NCBI GenBank assembly: GCA_029582265.1
Contig: CM055831.1
Coordinates: 30,070,189-30,134,188 of the forward strand
Direction: 5' to 3'
Length of the DNA: 64,000 nt
Source of the DNA: Zoroaster sp. YZ-2022
Lineage: Eukaryota; Echinodermata; Asteroidea; Forcipulatida; Zoroasteridae
This document shows, piece after piece, positions 10,319-23,011 of this stretch; positions within the stretch are counted from its first letter, which is position 1, and the number at the start of each line of letters is the position of its first letter. The translations under genes were made by a program, and so were the position numbers. The notes below the pieces were generated by a model. That model was not told the origin of the DNA and ran no database searches. It saw only the letters and a list, made by a program, of their open reading frames with translations.

Positions 10319-12546
10319 TTTTTTTTTTTTTTTCTTCTCCTTCTTCTTCTTCTTCTTCTTCTTCTTCTTTTCCGGATCGATTGTCTACAAAAAAACACAT
10401 ACTTGCAAACTTCATATGAACTTGAAACTTGGCATATACTTAGAACATAACACGTAGATGAAACATAATTTGTTACGTCATTATTAGGTCATCAGATATC
10501 GAATTTCGATAAATCAAAAGATATTAGCTAAAACGTTTCACTTACGTTGCATGAATCAAGCAGCTACATGTATACGCGGCGCTGCACGATCTTTGGTTAC
10601 AATGGAGCTCCATGTACAATCGACGCTGTTAGTGTTAGGTCTTGGAATTCGTGTGAAAATGGATTGCCAACGATCTTTGGTTACAATGGAGCTCCATGTA
10701 CAATCGAATCAACGCATGCACTGTTTGTTACAGTGTGTTACTGTATTTCGTGTACAAATGGATCGCCAACACAGATACAGTCATAAAGGGTAGGTATCTT
10801 GAATTTAATTTTTAAGAGGATTTCCTGTATTTATCTTCGTGTTTTTATAGAAGAAAGGCCATTTCTTTAGAGGGACTACAGAGTTCGTCGTTGCATTGTA
10901 CCTGTTTAACTTAACGTTAATAGTTAGTCATACGTAGGGGCTACGTGAACATACTTTGGACAGTAAACAACTCCAGTTTTCTAACAAAATATGAACAGAT
11001 GTCACCAAAATGTATTTAGAATATAAATAAGGATAGGAAAATTCAGTTGTTAAGGTTATGGCAATTTTTCAGAAGAAATTTTATGCCATATTTTGTAATT
11101 TTGTGGCTCCAAAATCTTCAGTTTGTGCACAAATTAACATTAACTAGTGATTTACTGCATTCACAATTTTTGTACCATTGTACAGATCGCTAATTGTCAA
11201 AAGATATTTACAAAAGATGACCCCAATTTGGCCTTACTTCCTATCCAAACCGGAAGTCAAAGTTTAATATTAAAAAAAAACATCTCAACAACCACAAGAG
11301 GTAAATTCACAATTTTGTACCATTGTACAGACCGATTTGACCTTACTTCCTGTCCAAACGGAAGTCAAAGTTTAATATAAAAAAATTCATATCTCAACAA
11401 CCACAACAGGTAAATGGACATTTTTGCACTATTGTATAGATTGTTAATTGTCGAAAAATATTTACAAAAACATGACCAATTTGACCTTACTTCCTGTCCA
11501 AACCGGAAGTCAAAGTTTAACATTAAAAAATCATATCTCAACAACCACAAGAGGTAAATTCACAATTTTGTACCATTGTACAGATCGTTAATTGTCACAA
11601 AATATTTACAAAAGGTGACCCCAATTTGACCTTACTTCCTGTCCAAACCGAAGTCAAAGTTTAATATTTACAAAAATAATATCTCAACAACCACAAGAGG
11701 TAAATTCAAAATTTTTGTACCATTATACAGATTGTTAATTGTCAAAAATTTACAAAGGTGACCCCAATTTGACCTTACTTCCTGTCCAAACCGGAAGTCA
11801 AAGTTTAACATTTAAAAATCATATCTCAACAACCACAAGAGCTAAATTCACAATTTTTGTACCATTGTACAGATCGTTAATTGTCGAAAAATATTTACAA
11901 AAAGGTGAGCCTAATTTGACCTTACTTCCTGTCCAAACCGAAGTCAAAGTTTAATATTTAAAAAATCATATCTCAACAACCACAAGAGGTAAATTCACAA
12001 TTTTTGAACCATTATACAGATTGTTAATTGTCGAAAATATGTACACAAAGGTGACCCCAATTTGACCTTACTTCCTGTCCAAACCGAAGTCAAAGTTTAA
12101 TATTTTCAAAAATCATATCTCAACAACCACATGAGGTAAATTCACAAATTTTGTACCATTATACAGATCGTTAATTGTCAAAAAATATTTATACCCATTT
12201 GACCTTACTTCCTGTCCAAACCGGAGTGAAAGTTTATATTTAAAAAATCATATCTCAACAACCACAGGAGGTAAATTGACATTTTTGTACCATTGTACAG
12301 ATTGTTAATTGTCAAAAGTATTTACACAAAGGTGACCCCATTTGACCTTACTTCCTGTCCAAACCGGAAGTCAAAGTTTAATATTAAAATAATTTCTAAA
12401 TTCAGTATTGTATTGTATTCAAATAAACTTCTCGAGAACTTCAACAGACGTTAACATTTGACTTCTCCAACACTTCAATTGATGACGTAACCATTTTAAC
12501 TTCAACCGAACACCTTGTTTTTGTTGTGACAAAACTTATATCTAGT
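10319..12546 (+). mobile_element. Helitron-like unit U3 carrying foreign sequence
   Basis: TTC tract at 10334-10370, leader and first unique part to about 10551. Then come about 600 bp not found in sister units (10552-11158), about eight satellite copies (11160-12380), and the standard tail with CTAGT at 12542-12546. Helitrons are known for capturing host segments, and the extra block is a candidate. Confidence 0.65.
10552..11158. other. Unit-specific insert (possible captured host fragment)
   Basis: Absent from the other units. It contains an exact 38-bp direct repeat (10586-10623 and 10670-10707, containing TTTGGTTACAATGGAGCTCC) spaced 84 bp apart. A looser repeat of CGTGTGAAAATGGATTGCCAA lies at 10650 and about 10748. 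A frame of 79-80 codons spans 10547-10793 and is followed by GGGTAGGTATC, which resembles a splice donor. Not recognised as any known protein. Confidence 0.4.
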
Positions 12547-14097
12547 TTTTTTTATTTTCTCCTTCTTCTTCTTCTTCTTCTTCTTCTTCTTTGCGGATCG
12601 ATTGTCTACAAAAACACATACTTGCAAACTTCATATGAACTTGAAACTTGGCACATACTTAGAACATAACACGTAGATGAAACATAATTTGTGACGTCAT
12701 TATTAGGTCATCAGATATCAATTTCGATCAATCATACTTTATTAGTTAAAACGTTTTGATTACGTTGCAAATGAAAGACTACACGGCTTTTCAACGCTAA
12801 AAAGTGCCCTCTGTTGGTGAATGTAAATCAGCTCTGGTCGTGCTCATTATGTATGCACGTAATTTGGTGAATGTAAATCAGCTCTGGTCGTGCTAATTAT
12901 GTATGCACGTAAAATCATATCTCAACAACCACAACAGGTAAATTGACAGTTTTTGCACCATTGTACAGATTGTTAATTGTCAAAATTATTTACACAAAGG
13001 TGACCCCAATTTGACCTTACTTCCTGTCCAAACCGGAAGTCAAAGTTTAATGTTTAAAAAATCATATCTCCACAACCACAAGAGGTAAATTGAAATTTTT
13101 GTATCATTGTATAGATTGTTAATTGTCAAAAATATTTACACAAAGGTGACCCAATTTGACCTTACTTCCTGTCCAAACCGGAAGTCAAAGTTTAATGTTT
13201 AAAAATCATATCTCCACAACCACAAGAGGTAAATTGACATTTTTGTATCATTGTATAGATTGTTAATTGTCAAAAATATTTACACAAAGGTGACCCCAAT
13301 TTGACCTTACTTCCTGTCCAAACCGGAAGTCAAAGTTTAATGTTTAACAAAATCATATCTCCAAAACAACAAGAGGTAAATTGAAATATTTTGTATCATT
13401 GTATAGATTGTTAATTGTCAAATAATATTTACACAAAGGTGACCCAAATTTGACCTTACTTCCTGTCCAAACCGGAAGTCAAAGTTTAATGTTTAACAAA
13501 ATCATATCTCCACAACCACAAGAGGTAAATTGACATTTTTTGTATCATTGTATAGATTGTTAATTGTCGAAAAATATTTACACAAAGGTGATCCCAATTT
13601 GACCTTACTTCCTGTCCAAACCGGAAGTCAAAGTTTAATATTTAAAAAAATCATATCTCAACAACTACAAGAGGTAAATTCACAATTTTTGTACCATTGC
13701 ACAGATCGTTAATTGTCAAAAAATATTTACAAAAAGGTGACCCCAATTTGACCTTACTTCCTGTCCAAACCGGAAGTCAAAGTTTAATATTTTCAAAAAA
13801 TCATATCTCAACAACCACAGGAGGTAAATTGACATTTTTGTACCATTGTACATATTGTTAATTGTCAAAAGTATTTACACAAAGGTGACCCCAATTTGAC
13901 CTTACTTCCTGTCCAAACCGGAAGTCAAAGTTTAATATTAAAATAATTTCTAAATTCAGTATTGTATTGTATTCAAATAAACTTCTCGCGAGAACTTCAA
14001 CAGACGTTAACATTTGACTTCTCCAACAATTTATGACGTAACCATTTTAACTTCAACCGAACACCTTGTTTTGTTATGACAAAAACTTATATCTAGT
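12547..14097 (+). mobile_element. Helitron-like unit U4
   Basis: Starts directly after CTAGT with a T-rich run and TTC tract (12560-12592), lacking the 5' hairpin. Leader and unique part run to 12910, with seven satellite copies at 12915-13940. The tail has TTCTCGCGAGAA, CCGAACACCTTG and TATATCTAGT (14090-14097). Confidence 0.7.
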
Positions 14098-15258
14098 TAG
14101 GTGTTGGTGCTCAAACACCTATTGTTTTTGTTCGTTTTTTTATTTTTATTTTCTTCTCCTTCTTCTTCTTCTTCTTCTTTTCCGGATCGATTGTCTACAA
14201 AAAAACACATACTTGCAAACTTCACATGAACTTGAAACTTGGCACATACTTAGAACATAACACGTAGATGAAACATAATTTGTCACGTCATTATTAGGTC
14301 ATCAGATATCGAATTTCGATCAATCATACTTTATTAGTTAAAACGTTTTGATTACGTTGCAAATGAAAGACTACACGGCTTTTTCAACGCTAAAAAAGTG
14401 CCCTCTGTTGGTGAATGTAAATCAGCTCTGGTCGTGCTCATTATGTATGCATGTTTAAGGAATTGAGCGGACGCTAATATGGATTGTCGCTCTCTATCGG
14501 CAAAAACGATTGTCTACAAAAACACATACTTGCAAACTTCACATGAACTTGAAACTTGGCATATACTTAAAACTTAACACGTAGAAGAAACATAATTTGT
14601 GACGTCATGATTAGGTCATCAGATATCGAATTACAATAAATCAAAGTTTAATATTTAAAAAAATCATATCTCAACAACCACAAAAGGTAAATTCACAATT
14701 TTTGTACCATTGTATAGATTGTTAATTGTCAAAAAATATTTACACAAAGGTGACCCCAATTTGACATTACTTCCTGTCCAAACCGGAAGTCAAAGTTTAA
14801 TGTTTAACAAAATCATATCTCCACAACCACAAGAGGTAAATTGAAATTTTTTGTATCATTGTATAGATTGTTAATTGTCGAAAATATTTACACAAAGGTG
14901 ATCCCAATTTGACCTTACTTCCTGTCCAAACCGGAAGTCAAAGTTTAATATTTAAAAATCATATCTCAACAACTACAAGAGGTAAATTCACAATTTTTGT
15001 ACCATTGCACAGATCGTTAATTGTCAAAAATATTTACAAAAAGGTAACCTAATTTGACCTTACTTCCTGTCCAAACCGGAAGTCAAAGTTTAATATTAAA
15101 ATAATTTCTAAATTCAGTATTGTATTGTATTCAAATAAACTTCTCATGAACTTCAACAGACGTTAACATTTGACTTCTCCAACACTTGAATTTATGACGT
15201 AACCATTTTAACTTCAACCGAACACCTTGTTTTTGTTGTGACAAAACTTATATCTAGT
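14097..15258 (+). mobile_element. Helitron-like unit U5
   Basis: Begins with a shortened 5' hairpin (TTAGGTGTTGGTGCTCAAACACCT) and a TTC tract at 14157-14180. The leader occurs twice (14186 and 14508). Only three satellite copies follow (14640-15095), then the standard tail with CTAGT at 15254-15258. Confidence 0.7.
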
Positions 15259-16814
15259 TTTTTTAATTTTCTTCTCCTTCTTCTTCTTCTTCTTCTTCTT
15301 CTTCTTTCCGGATCGATTGTCTACAAAAAACACATACTTGCAAACTTCATATGAACTTGAAACTTGGCACATACTTAGAACATAACACGTAGATGAAACA
15401 TAATTTGTGAGCGTCATTATTAGGTCATCAGATATCGAATTTCGATCAATCATACTTTATTAGTTAAAACGTTTTGATTACGTTGCAAATGAAAGACTAC
15501 ACGGCTTTTTCAACGCTAAAAAGTGCGCCCTCTGTTGGTGAATGTAAATCAGCTCTGGTCGTGCTCATTATGTATGCACGTAATTTGGTGAATGTAAATC
15601 AGCTCTGGTCGTGCTAATTATGTATGCACGTAAAATCATATCTCAACAACCACAACAGGTAAATTGACAGTTTTTGCACCATTGTACAGATTGTTAATTG
15701 TCAAAATTATTTACACAAAGGTGACCCCAATTTGACCTTACTTCCTGTCCAAACCGGAAGTCAAAGTTTAATGTTTAAAAAATCATATCTCCACAACCAC
15801 AAGAGGTAAATTGAAATTTTTGTATCATTGTATAGATTGTTAATTGTCAAAATATTTACAAAGGTGACCCCAATTTGACCTTACTTCCTGTCCAAACCGG
15901 AAGTCAAAGTTTAATGTTTAAAAAATCATATCTCCACAACCACAAGAGGTAAATTGACATTTTTGTATCATTGTATAGATTGTTAATTGTCCAAAAATAT
16001 TTACACAAAGGTGACCCCAATTTGACCTTACTTCCTGTCCAAACCGGAAGTCAAAGTTTAATGTTTAACAAAATCATATCTCCACAACCACAAGAGGTAA
16101 ATTGACATTTTTTGTATCATTGTATAGATTGTTAATTGTCGAAAAATATTTACACAAAGGTGATCCCAATTTGACCTTACTTCCTGTCCAAACCGGAAGT
16201 CAAAGTTTAATATTAAAAAAAATCATATCTCAACAACTACAAGAGGTAAATTCACAATTTTTGTACCATTACACAGATCGTTAATTGTCAAAAAATATTT
16301 ACAAAAAGGTGACCCCAATTTGACCTTACTTCCTGTCCAAACCGGAAGTCAAAGTTTAATATTTTCAAAAATCATATCTCAACAACCACAAGAGGTAAAT
16401 TCACAAATTTGGTACCATTATACAGATCGTTAATTGTCAAAAAATATTTATAACCCAATTTGACCTTACTTCCTGTCCAAACCGGAAGTGAAAGTTTAAT
16501 ATTTAAAAAAATCATATCTCAACAACCACAAGAGGTAAATTGACATTTTTGTACCATTGTACATATTGTTAATTGTCAAAAGTATTTACACAAAGGTGAC
16601 CCCAATTTGACCTTACTTCCTGTCCAAACCGGAAGTCAAAGTTTAATATTAAAATAATTTCTAAATTCAGTATTGTATTGTATTCAAATAAACTTCTCGC
16701 GAGAACTTCAACAGACGTTAACATTTGACTTCTCCAACACTTCGAATTTATGACGTAACCATTTTAACTTCAACCGAACACCTTGTTTTTGTTATGACAA
16801 AAACTTATATCTAG
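15259..16814 (+). mobile_element. Helitron-like unit U6
   Basis: No 5' hairpin. TTC tract 15276-15305, leader and unique part to 15630, about seven satellite copies (15640-16645), and a complete tail with CTAGT at 16810-16814. Beyond it the interrupted MITE-M sequence resumes. Confidence 0.7.
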
Positions 16815-16925
16815 TTTTGACCTGTAAATGTACTTACGACACATAAGGTTTCAAAATGTTTGACTTTTAAGTGCACTAGATATACCTTGGCAAGTATATC
16901 AACATTTTGACTGATAGGAGGGTTA
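16815..16925. mobile_element. piggyBac-like MITE-M, right part
   Basis: TTTGACCTGTAAATGTACTTAC, GTGCACTAGATATACCTTGG and GATAGGAGGGTTA match the distal part of the intact MITE-M copies. About 90 bp between the two parts, present in intact copies, are missing here. Confidence 0.6.
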
Positions 16926-17164
16926 CTAAGCATCTGTACTAGATTCTGACAACTAAACTATGAAAAGATAAGCGATCATATAAAGCTATGTCACTTAGAA
17001 AAAAAATATTTGCTTCACTTCAAACTAAATATTTCATTTTTGTGAATAAGTATGACATTATTCCTGGAATCTAGGATTCTAAATATTTCTACACCACTGC
17101 TAAAATAATCAAAAGATATAGAGTAGTCAACTTATGAATGTTTCAGTTCATTTCATTGTGTTCA

Positions 17165-17334
17165 TTAACCCTCCTATTGCTGAACTTTAGTGGGAAGTTG
17201 CTACAGATGTCAAAAACAGTCGACTGATTTTGACCTGTAAATGTATGGTTTGACAGTGTTGCACTTTTAAGTGCACTAGATATACCTTGGCAAGTATATC
17301 AACATTTTTACCCTTGTAGTAGTCGGAGGCTTAA
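17165..17334. mobile_element. piggyBac-like MITE-M, internally deleted copy
   Basis: TTAACCCTCCTATT at the left and CGGAGGCTTAA at the right, with the central GTCAAAA-rich part shortened. TTAA is found at both ends. Confidence 0.6.
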
Positions 17335-18539
17335 CAAGAAAATATTCAAAATATATTCAGATTTGTTTGCTTTCATTTTATCACGGCTGTGATCCATTTA
17401 ATAAAAAGCACCTAGGTTTTGTTTTAGGACAGTGGCTAACATTGCATTGCTTAACTATGTTTCTGTTTTTTGCAAAAATTACATTGAGTTTGAGTCATCA
17501 CGGTACGGTGAACTTTGAGAAAACATGGCTAGTTTATATTTCTTCATCACTAAAGACCAGTGTTAAATGTACTCACAGAAATGCTTGACATTAGGGATTG
17601 TCTCACTCAATTTTACAGATGTGAATTGTATAAATTAATGACATCTTCCTTAAATGATTTTGTTTACATAAGTGAATTGCTGCATGCCATACCAAATTAT
17701 TACAAAGAATGTTTGGAACCATCACCAACTTGACAGCAAGTAAGTTTACAATAGAATTCAGTACTTTTGTAATCAAGTAAATTACTTTCCAATGTTGTAC
17801 ATTCCTTTTTTAAGGTTAAGGTAAAACATTGGTAATGATGAAAAAACTGCTTCCAGTGAATGTAGTTGCTTTCTTTTTATTCTTTGAATCAAGATAAGAT
17901 AGGCCTAAACATTATACAACTAACCTGTAAAAGTACTCAGAACATAGTTTTAGCCAGTAATGCCTTTGGTTGTCTTATTTATAATACACCCTGTTTTTCA
18001 AATAATTCCAAATCCTACCTCAGACATAATGATTTCTAGGGAACTTTTGAACTAATGATCACAGTTTAAACAATGCAAGTGTAACATTAAAATTAAAAAA
18101 ATGTTATTTTTGAATTAGGCCTACCAATTCTATACATTACTTTGAAAAATTTACGCAATTTTATTGGAAATTTCCTTAAATTGTTTGTTAGTTTTTTTCA
18201 GTTGAACATAGATAATTTCCTTGTAAATATAACCAATTTTTGAAGCGAGATATTTTACATAATTGTCAGAATCTCAATTTGCAATGAATTGATGACTATC
18301 TACTATTAATTCATTTAGGACATTTACTGTAAAACCATGCTATTATGAACAATGTAATTTTCAATGATTTATTATCCTCAAGTAAAATAGCAATGTTCCA
18401 AAAGACGTACATTATATAATTTTTCAAAATACTTTTTGCTCCAATGTTTTTTGTCAAATCTTTGCTCCAGACTGGTTGGTTCAAGTTCATCTTGGTTCAA
18501 ATACAGAAAATATATATTGTAGAAGTAGTTTTACTGGTA
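17335..18539. other. Non-coding stretch, paralogous to the flanks of unit X1
   Basis: No gene seen. 17826-17895 aligns across the X1/X2 insertion point (AACATTGGTAATGATG, AAACTGCTTCCAGTGAATG, then TTCTTTGAATCAAGAT), so it serves as the empty-site counterpart. Confidence 0.5.
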
Positions 18540-18547
18540 TTCAAATA

Positions 18548-18935
18548 TAGGGCTGTGCGTTTTCGGATATTTTTGGAACCGGATACCCGAAATCAGGAAA
18601 CTTTGGATACCCGGATACCCATTTTCATTTTTGTTGAAAACATGCCTCCAGTGGTGTACAAATACATGTACTGTAAATGGTAACAAATTGACTTTTACAA
18701 TACAGAGGATACTATACTATCGATCTTTTCTTTATTGGAGTGTAATCTCTTGAATTTAAAGATAATTGTCTGTACAAGTGCACTGTTCAAGAGTCACATA
18801 TTTCTGTTCGCACCGCTCAAATGTTAAGTCCGAATTTTAAAAAGTCGTTTACGGGTAATTGGAACCGAAAAATGGGACCGGGTAATGACCGTTTCGGTCG
18901 GGTATCCGGATACACGGACACCCGGCACAGCCCCA
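18548..18935. mobile_element. hAT-like MITE with 8-bp target duplication
   Basis: Terminal inverted repeat TAGGGCTGTGC at the left and GCACAGCCCCA at the right. It is flanked by TTCAAATA on both sides (18540-18547 and 18936-18943). The body is rich in CGGATACCCGGATACCC. Eight-bp duplications with this type of end are typical of hAT elements. No transposase frame. Confidence 0.8.
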
Positions 18936-18943
18936 TTCAAATA

Positions 18944-20244
18944 CCAATGTCGTGCCTTCCCTTGAACTTGTTCATGTATCTCAAACTTACCAAGTTTCAC
19001 AGAAATCCCGCAACAAGTTGACACATCCTGTAGTGGCTACACACATCGAAAATCATGACGGTCATTGCTGACAGATCGAGGGCAGCATGCTACAATGTTG
19101 AAGCTATCATTCAGACGACCCACCCAGATTCATCTGTAGGAAGGTTGTTTCAAAAAGAATTTAAATATCATTTAGATTTAAGCCAATAAAATTTTCATGA
19201 CCGACTCCTTTTTTTCAACCAGCTTAACCCTAAACCCTGACAGGCATTTCACACACACACACACTGCTGAATGCAGAAAACTGTGCAGCCTTCTCAATGC
19301 AACAAGATCCACTAGCAAGAACAATGGTTCTTTTCTTCTCTACTGAGAGCAACAAAATACAACTTTTTACTTCTATTGCATCTTGATGCATTGAGCGTGG
19401 TTAGGGTTAATACTGTACATTTTAAATAATGAGATCAATTTAGAAAATTTGATGACCTCAAACCTCTCCCTAGTTTAAATTATAAAGACCAATCTTCAAA
19501 ACTATTAATTCTAAACATGATAGTAGTTGCATGGTGTTGACTGATGGGATCGCAGCCACAACCCCAGGTTTTTTTTTATACCCCTTTGATCCAATGAATG
19601 CCCTCTTGGTTTTGTTGTCAAATTATAAAAAAAAATTTTTTTATTTTTTTAAAAAGCAAAACGGAAACATCTTTATATGCCGACTGGTACAAATTGCACA
19701 TTCAGATAGAGCAAATGGCCTGGGATGGACTTAAGCAGAGCAGTCATTGAGAGGGAAGGTACAGTATTGGTTATATGAACACAAAATTACCACGTTTATA
19801 AGAAAGCCGACTTGATATTAAGTCAGAAAAGGTACCAATCATACTGAAAAATAATCCAATAAAAACAACAATTTGGTTGTCCATTTCTCATCATGAGCAA
19901 CATGAGAAAAAACTTTCACATGTTAGTTTTATGATATGGGTTGAAATGGTACCACATTACCTTCCCTTTAACTTACTAATATAACAAATTATTTCAAACT
20001 TCACAGAAATCCCTCAACAAGTTGACACATCCTGCAAATGCAGTAGAGCTACAGAACCATCTAGTGGTAGCATGGTCATTGGCCACAGACAGAGGGCAGC
20101 ATACTCCAACGTGATCTGTAGAAAAATAAAATAATTTCAATATTGTTTAAATTCAACTTCAAGCCAAAAAATACATATTATCATGGCAAATAGAAAAACA
20201 ATTAACTGTGACACATTGCGCATGCAGCTGGCTTCTGCCCATTA
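18944..20244. other. Non-coding stretch with a diverged internal duplication
   Basis: 19000-19110 and 19996-20125 share CACAGAAATCCC, CAACAAGTTGACACATCCTG and GAGGGCAGCAT. Otherwise simple AT-rich sequence with an A/T run at 19625-19660. No gene seen. Confidence 0.4.
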
Positions 20245-20615
20245 GGGTCATAATCAGTCAAAATGTTGATATACTTGCCAAGTTATATCTAGTGCACTTA
20301 ACAGTCAAACACTGTCAAACCTTACATGTAGTAAGTACATTAACCCTCCTACTACTATACAAGGGTCATAATCAGTCAAAATATTGATATACTTGCCAAG
20401 GTTATATCTAATGTATTGAAAAGTCAAACATTGTCAAACCTTATGTGCAGTAAGTACATTTACAGGTCAAAATGAGTCCACCGTTTTTGACTGGTACTAA
20501 GCATTGTCTTGTATTGTTGAGGGTGGTCAAAATGACAGTAAAAACCAGTCAACAGTCAAAACAGTTGTCTGGTTTTCACCACTATAGCTACGTGCAGCTG
20601 AAGTAGAAGGGTTAA
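20245..20615. mobile_element. piggyBac-like MITE-M, partial plus full copy
   Basis: A truncated copy (20245-20339) is followed directly by a fuller copy from TTAACCCTCCTACTACT (20340) to GTAGAAGGGTTAA (20615). Both carry GTTGATATACTTGCCAAG and GTCAAACACTGTCAAACCTTA-like sequence. Confidence 0.65.
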
Positions 20616-20690
20616 TTTTCAATTAATATAATTCCGTCTTATGTGCTTCCATTTCTGTAAACGCAAAATATGAACACTACAGATTGGAAA

Positions 20691-21102
20691 AGAATGTCAT
20701 ATCCGACCGCCACATTTTAAGGGTTTTTGGGGAATTTATTTGCAACCTCTAACCAATTAAAAAATGATTCTATAGATTTTTTGGGGTACAGGAAGCGAAA
20801 ACTATCTTTAAAATCCACTTTTATGATGGTTTTCAGACTTTATTTCCCTTCAGAAAATTATAGTTGCCACTGCGCATGTAGGCCCTACTGTGTTGGTCAA
20901 TAATTGGGAGTTGACAAGATCAGACTGACATGACTGAGGAAGTCATCGTCTACCAAAAATGCCCGATTTTTCATGAAATAAATATCCTGGAATAATTTGA
21001 AGTATATGTCCATTATCATCCATATGTTCTACACCTTACTAGGTAGGTAAGATTACTTTGTTATATTGAATGAGAAAAAGTGGCGGTCGGATACGACATT
21101 CT
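20691..21102. mobile_element. MITE-N copy 1
   Basis: Terminal inverted repeats of about 26 bp: AGAATGTCATATCCGACCGC at the left and GCGGTCGGATACGACATTCT at the right, 412 bp in total. Interior landmarks are TGATTCTATAGATTTTTTGG and GAAGTCATCGTCTACC. Related copies lie at 35269-35710 and 55037-55810. Superfamily not determined. Confidence 0.75.
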
Positions 21103-21225
21103 ACCCGCCATATTTTCAAAATGTTGCCATACTGCAACATTTCGGTCAAATATTTTCTTTAAAAATTGTCAATGTTTTTTTGTAACATTTGTCTCAAGAC
21201 TTGATTCAACAGATTTAAACCAACC

Positions 21226-21300
21226 AGTGGTGGATCCGGGAAGGGGGAGGGGAAGGGGGAGATGGGGGAGGGGAAGGGGGATGGGAAGGGGGGGGGAAGT
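21226..21300. repeat. G-rich tract with CACTA-like end fragment
   Basis: AGTGGTGGATCCGGG leads into repeated GGGGAAGGGGGAG. The opening matches the terminal motif seen at 29143. Several G runs of four or more give G-quadruplex potential on the + strand. Confidence 0.5.
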
Positions 21301-21399
21301 AGATAATATACCCCTCCTTTTGTATTGCCAAATTGACCATATACATTTTTGTTTGCCTCCTCAGGATGTCAGAAAACGTAAAATGTAAAAAAAACTACA

Positions 21400-23011
21400 T
21401 CTAAACATACACACTCTTGCCTCCCAAATGAAAACCAGTGTCACGTGGTCTACTGAACAAAACAAAATCCTGTGTGAGCACTCTCTTACAAGATGAACTT
21501 TTACATTCTTAGAAGGAAAACAATGTCACATAATCAATGTCTAAGTGAATTTAATTAAGGCAAGACCCACAATAAATTAATTCTTTTTTGTTATTAGCTT
21601 TGTAATGTAATAGTCTCATACAGATTATGGAAATAAATGTGAATTTAATTGAATGTTGTTGATCATTTCCTTTTAGGACAAAAATACCTTTGTCATACCA
21701 TTTGCAATCCTTTGATGTTGTACTTTATTTTTTCTTGATAATTTCACAGGTTGGTTGAGCACAATACACAATTGTTTCAAATGATTTCTGAAATGCTTAA
21801 ATTTCACTAAATACCCATATCATACTTGAATTCTATATTAAATGTAGATTACCATTGGTAAAAGTGATGTGTATATTTCATAACATTGAAGAAAGAGAAG
21901 ATCATAAAACTTTCTTATCAATTTGCAAAATTTTCAGACTGTTTGGTAATCAAACCAGCCTACATGCCTGCATCAATTAAGGGACTCTGTGATATCATGG
22001 TTATGAGAGATAACTGATTAAATTTTAATGACACAAAACATTTCATTCTATTCAATCAAAATATGTCAATCAATCATTATCAGTTAATTATTTTGTGAAT
22101 GAAAGTGACATGCTTTCAACCAATCAAAATATAGAATCTATGGTTGAGGTGTTTTAATCCTTGTCAAACTCTTGAACCCTTATGAGGCCGAAGTAATTAT
22201 AAATCTATTAATAAATGCCCAAGACAATTAAGAGAGCCAGCTATTGTTAGGCGTGTGACTTGGAATTGAATCACTCAGAGTATAGTGAAGTTTGTGTCAC
22301 GTGGGCTCAAGGGCTAAATGGTTTGGAAAAAATCCAACAAATGTGTGTAAACCAAAAACAACAGAGACAAATCTGTATACTTATGAATCCATAACAAATC
22401 AATATTATTAATGCATGACAGTAAAACATATCTTCGCCCATTACACAAAGTGACGTATCTGATATTTTAGTGAAAATCAGTTTTTGTACATTCTCAAAGA
22501 TGATTGTTATCTTTAATTTTGACTTAATTTTAAACTGTCTTCAACTAACTCTCTTCCTTGTGTTATTATATCAATTTCATTGTTATTGACAAACTATAAC
22601 AAATAATTTACTAGAAATAAACTCAACTTTCATTTTTTTTAAATACCAAAAATCTATATATGTCACTTTGTGAAACAGCCGACGATATTTTTGTTATTAT
22701 TAATAAGAAAAGTTTATCTGCACGTATTACTACAATTTATAGTCCATCAGTAATTCTCAGATAAATTCTATATTTCACTCTCAAAACATTACGCTCAACA
22801 ACATTAGCACTGAAATGTATTTTTTTACATGGAAATGAAGTGGGGAAAAAATATCACTTTGCATACAAAAGTTTGAAGAAAATATTGTGAAGAAAATACA
22901 CTTTGATCTGAAAAGGGTGTAGATATCTGCAGTCTCACAGAGAACCCTGGCTTACATTTCTGAACTTCCCTCGATAGGCAAAAAACCAGCAGCAAACTAT
23001 ATTATGTGATG
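21400..23011. other. AT-rich intergenic stretch
   Basis: No ORF, tRNA or clear repeat of note could be supported here. Confidence 0.5.
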
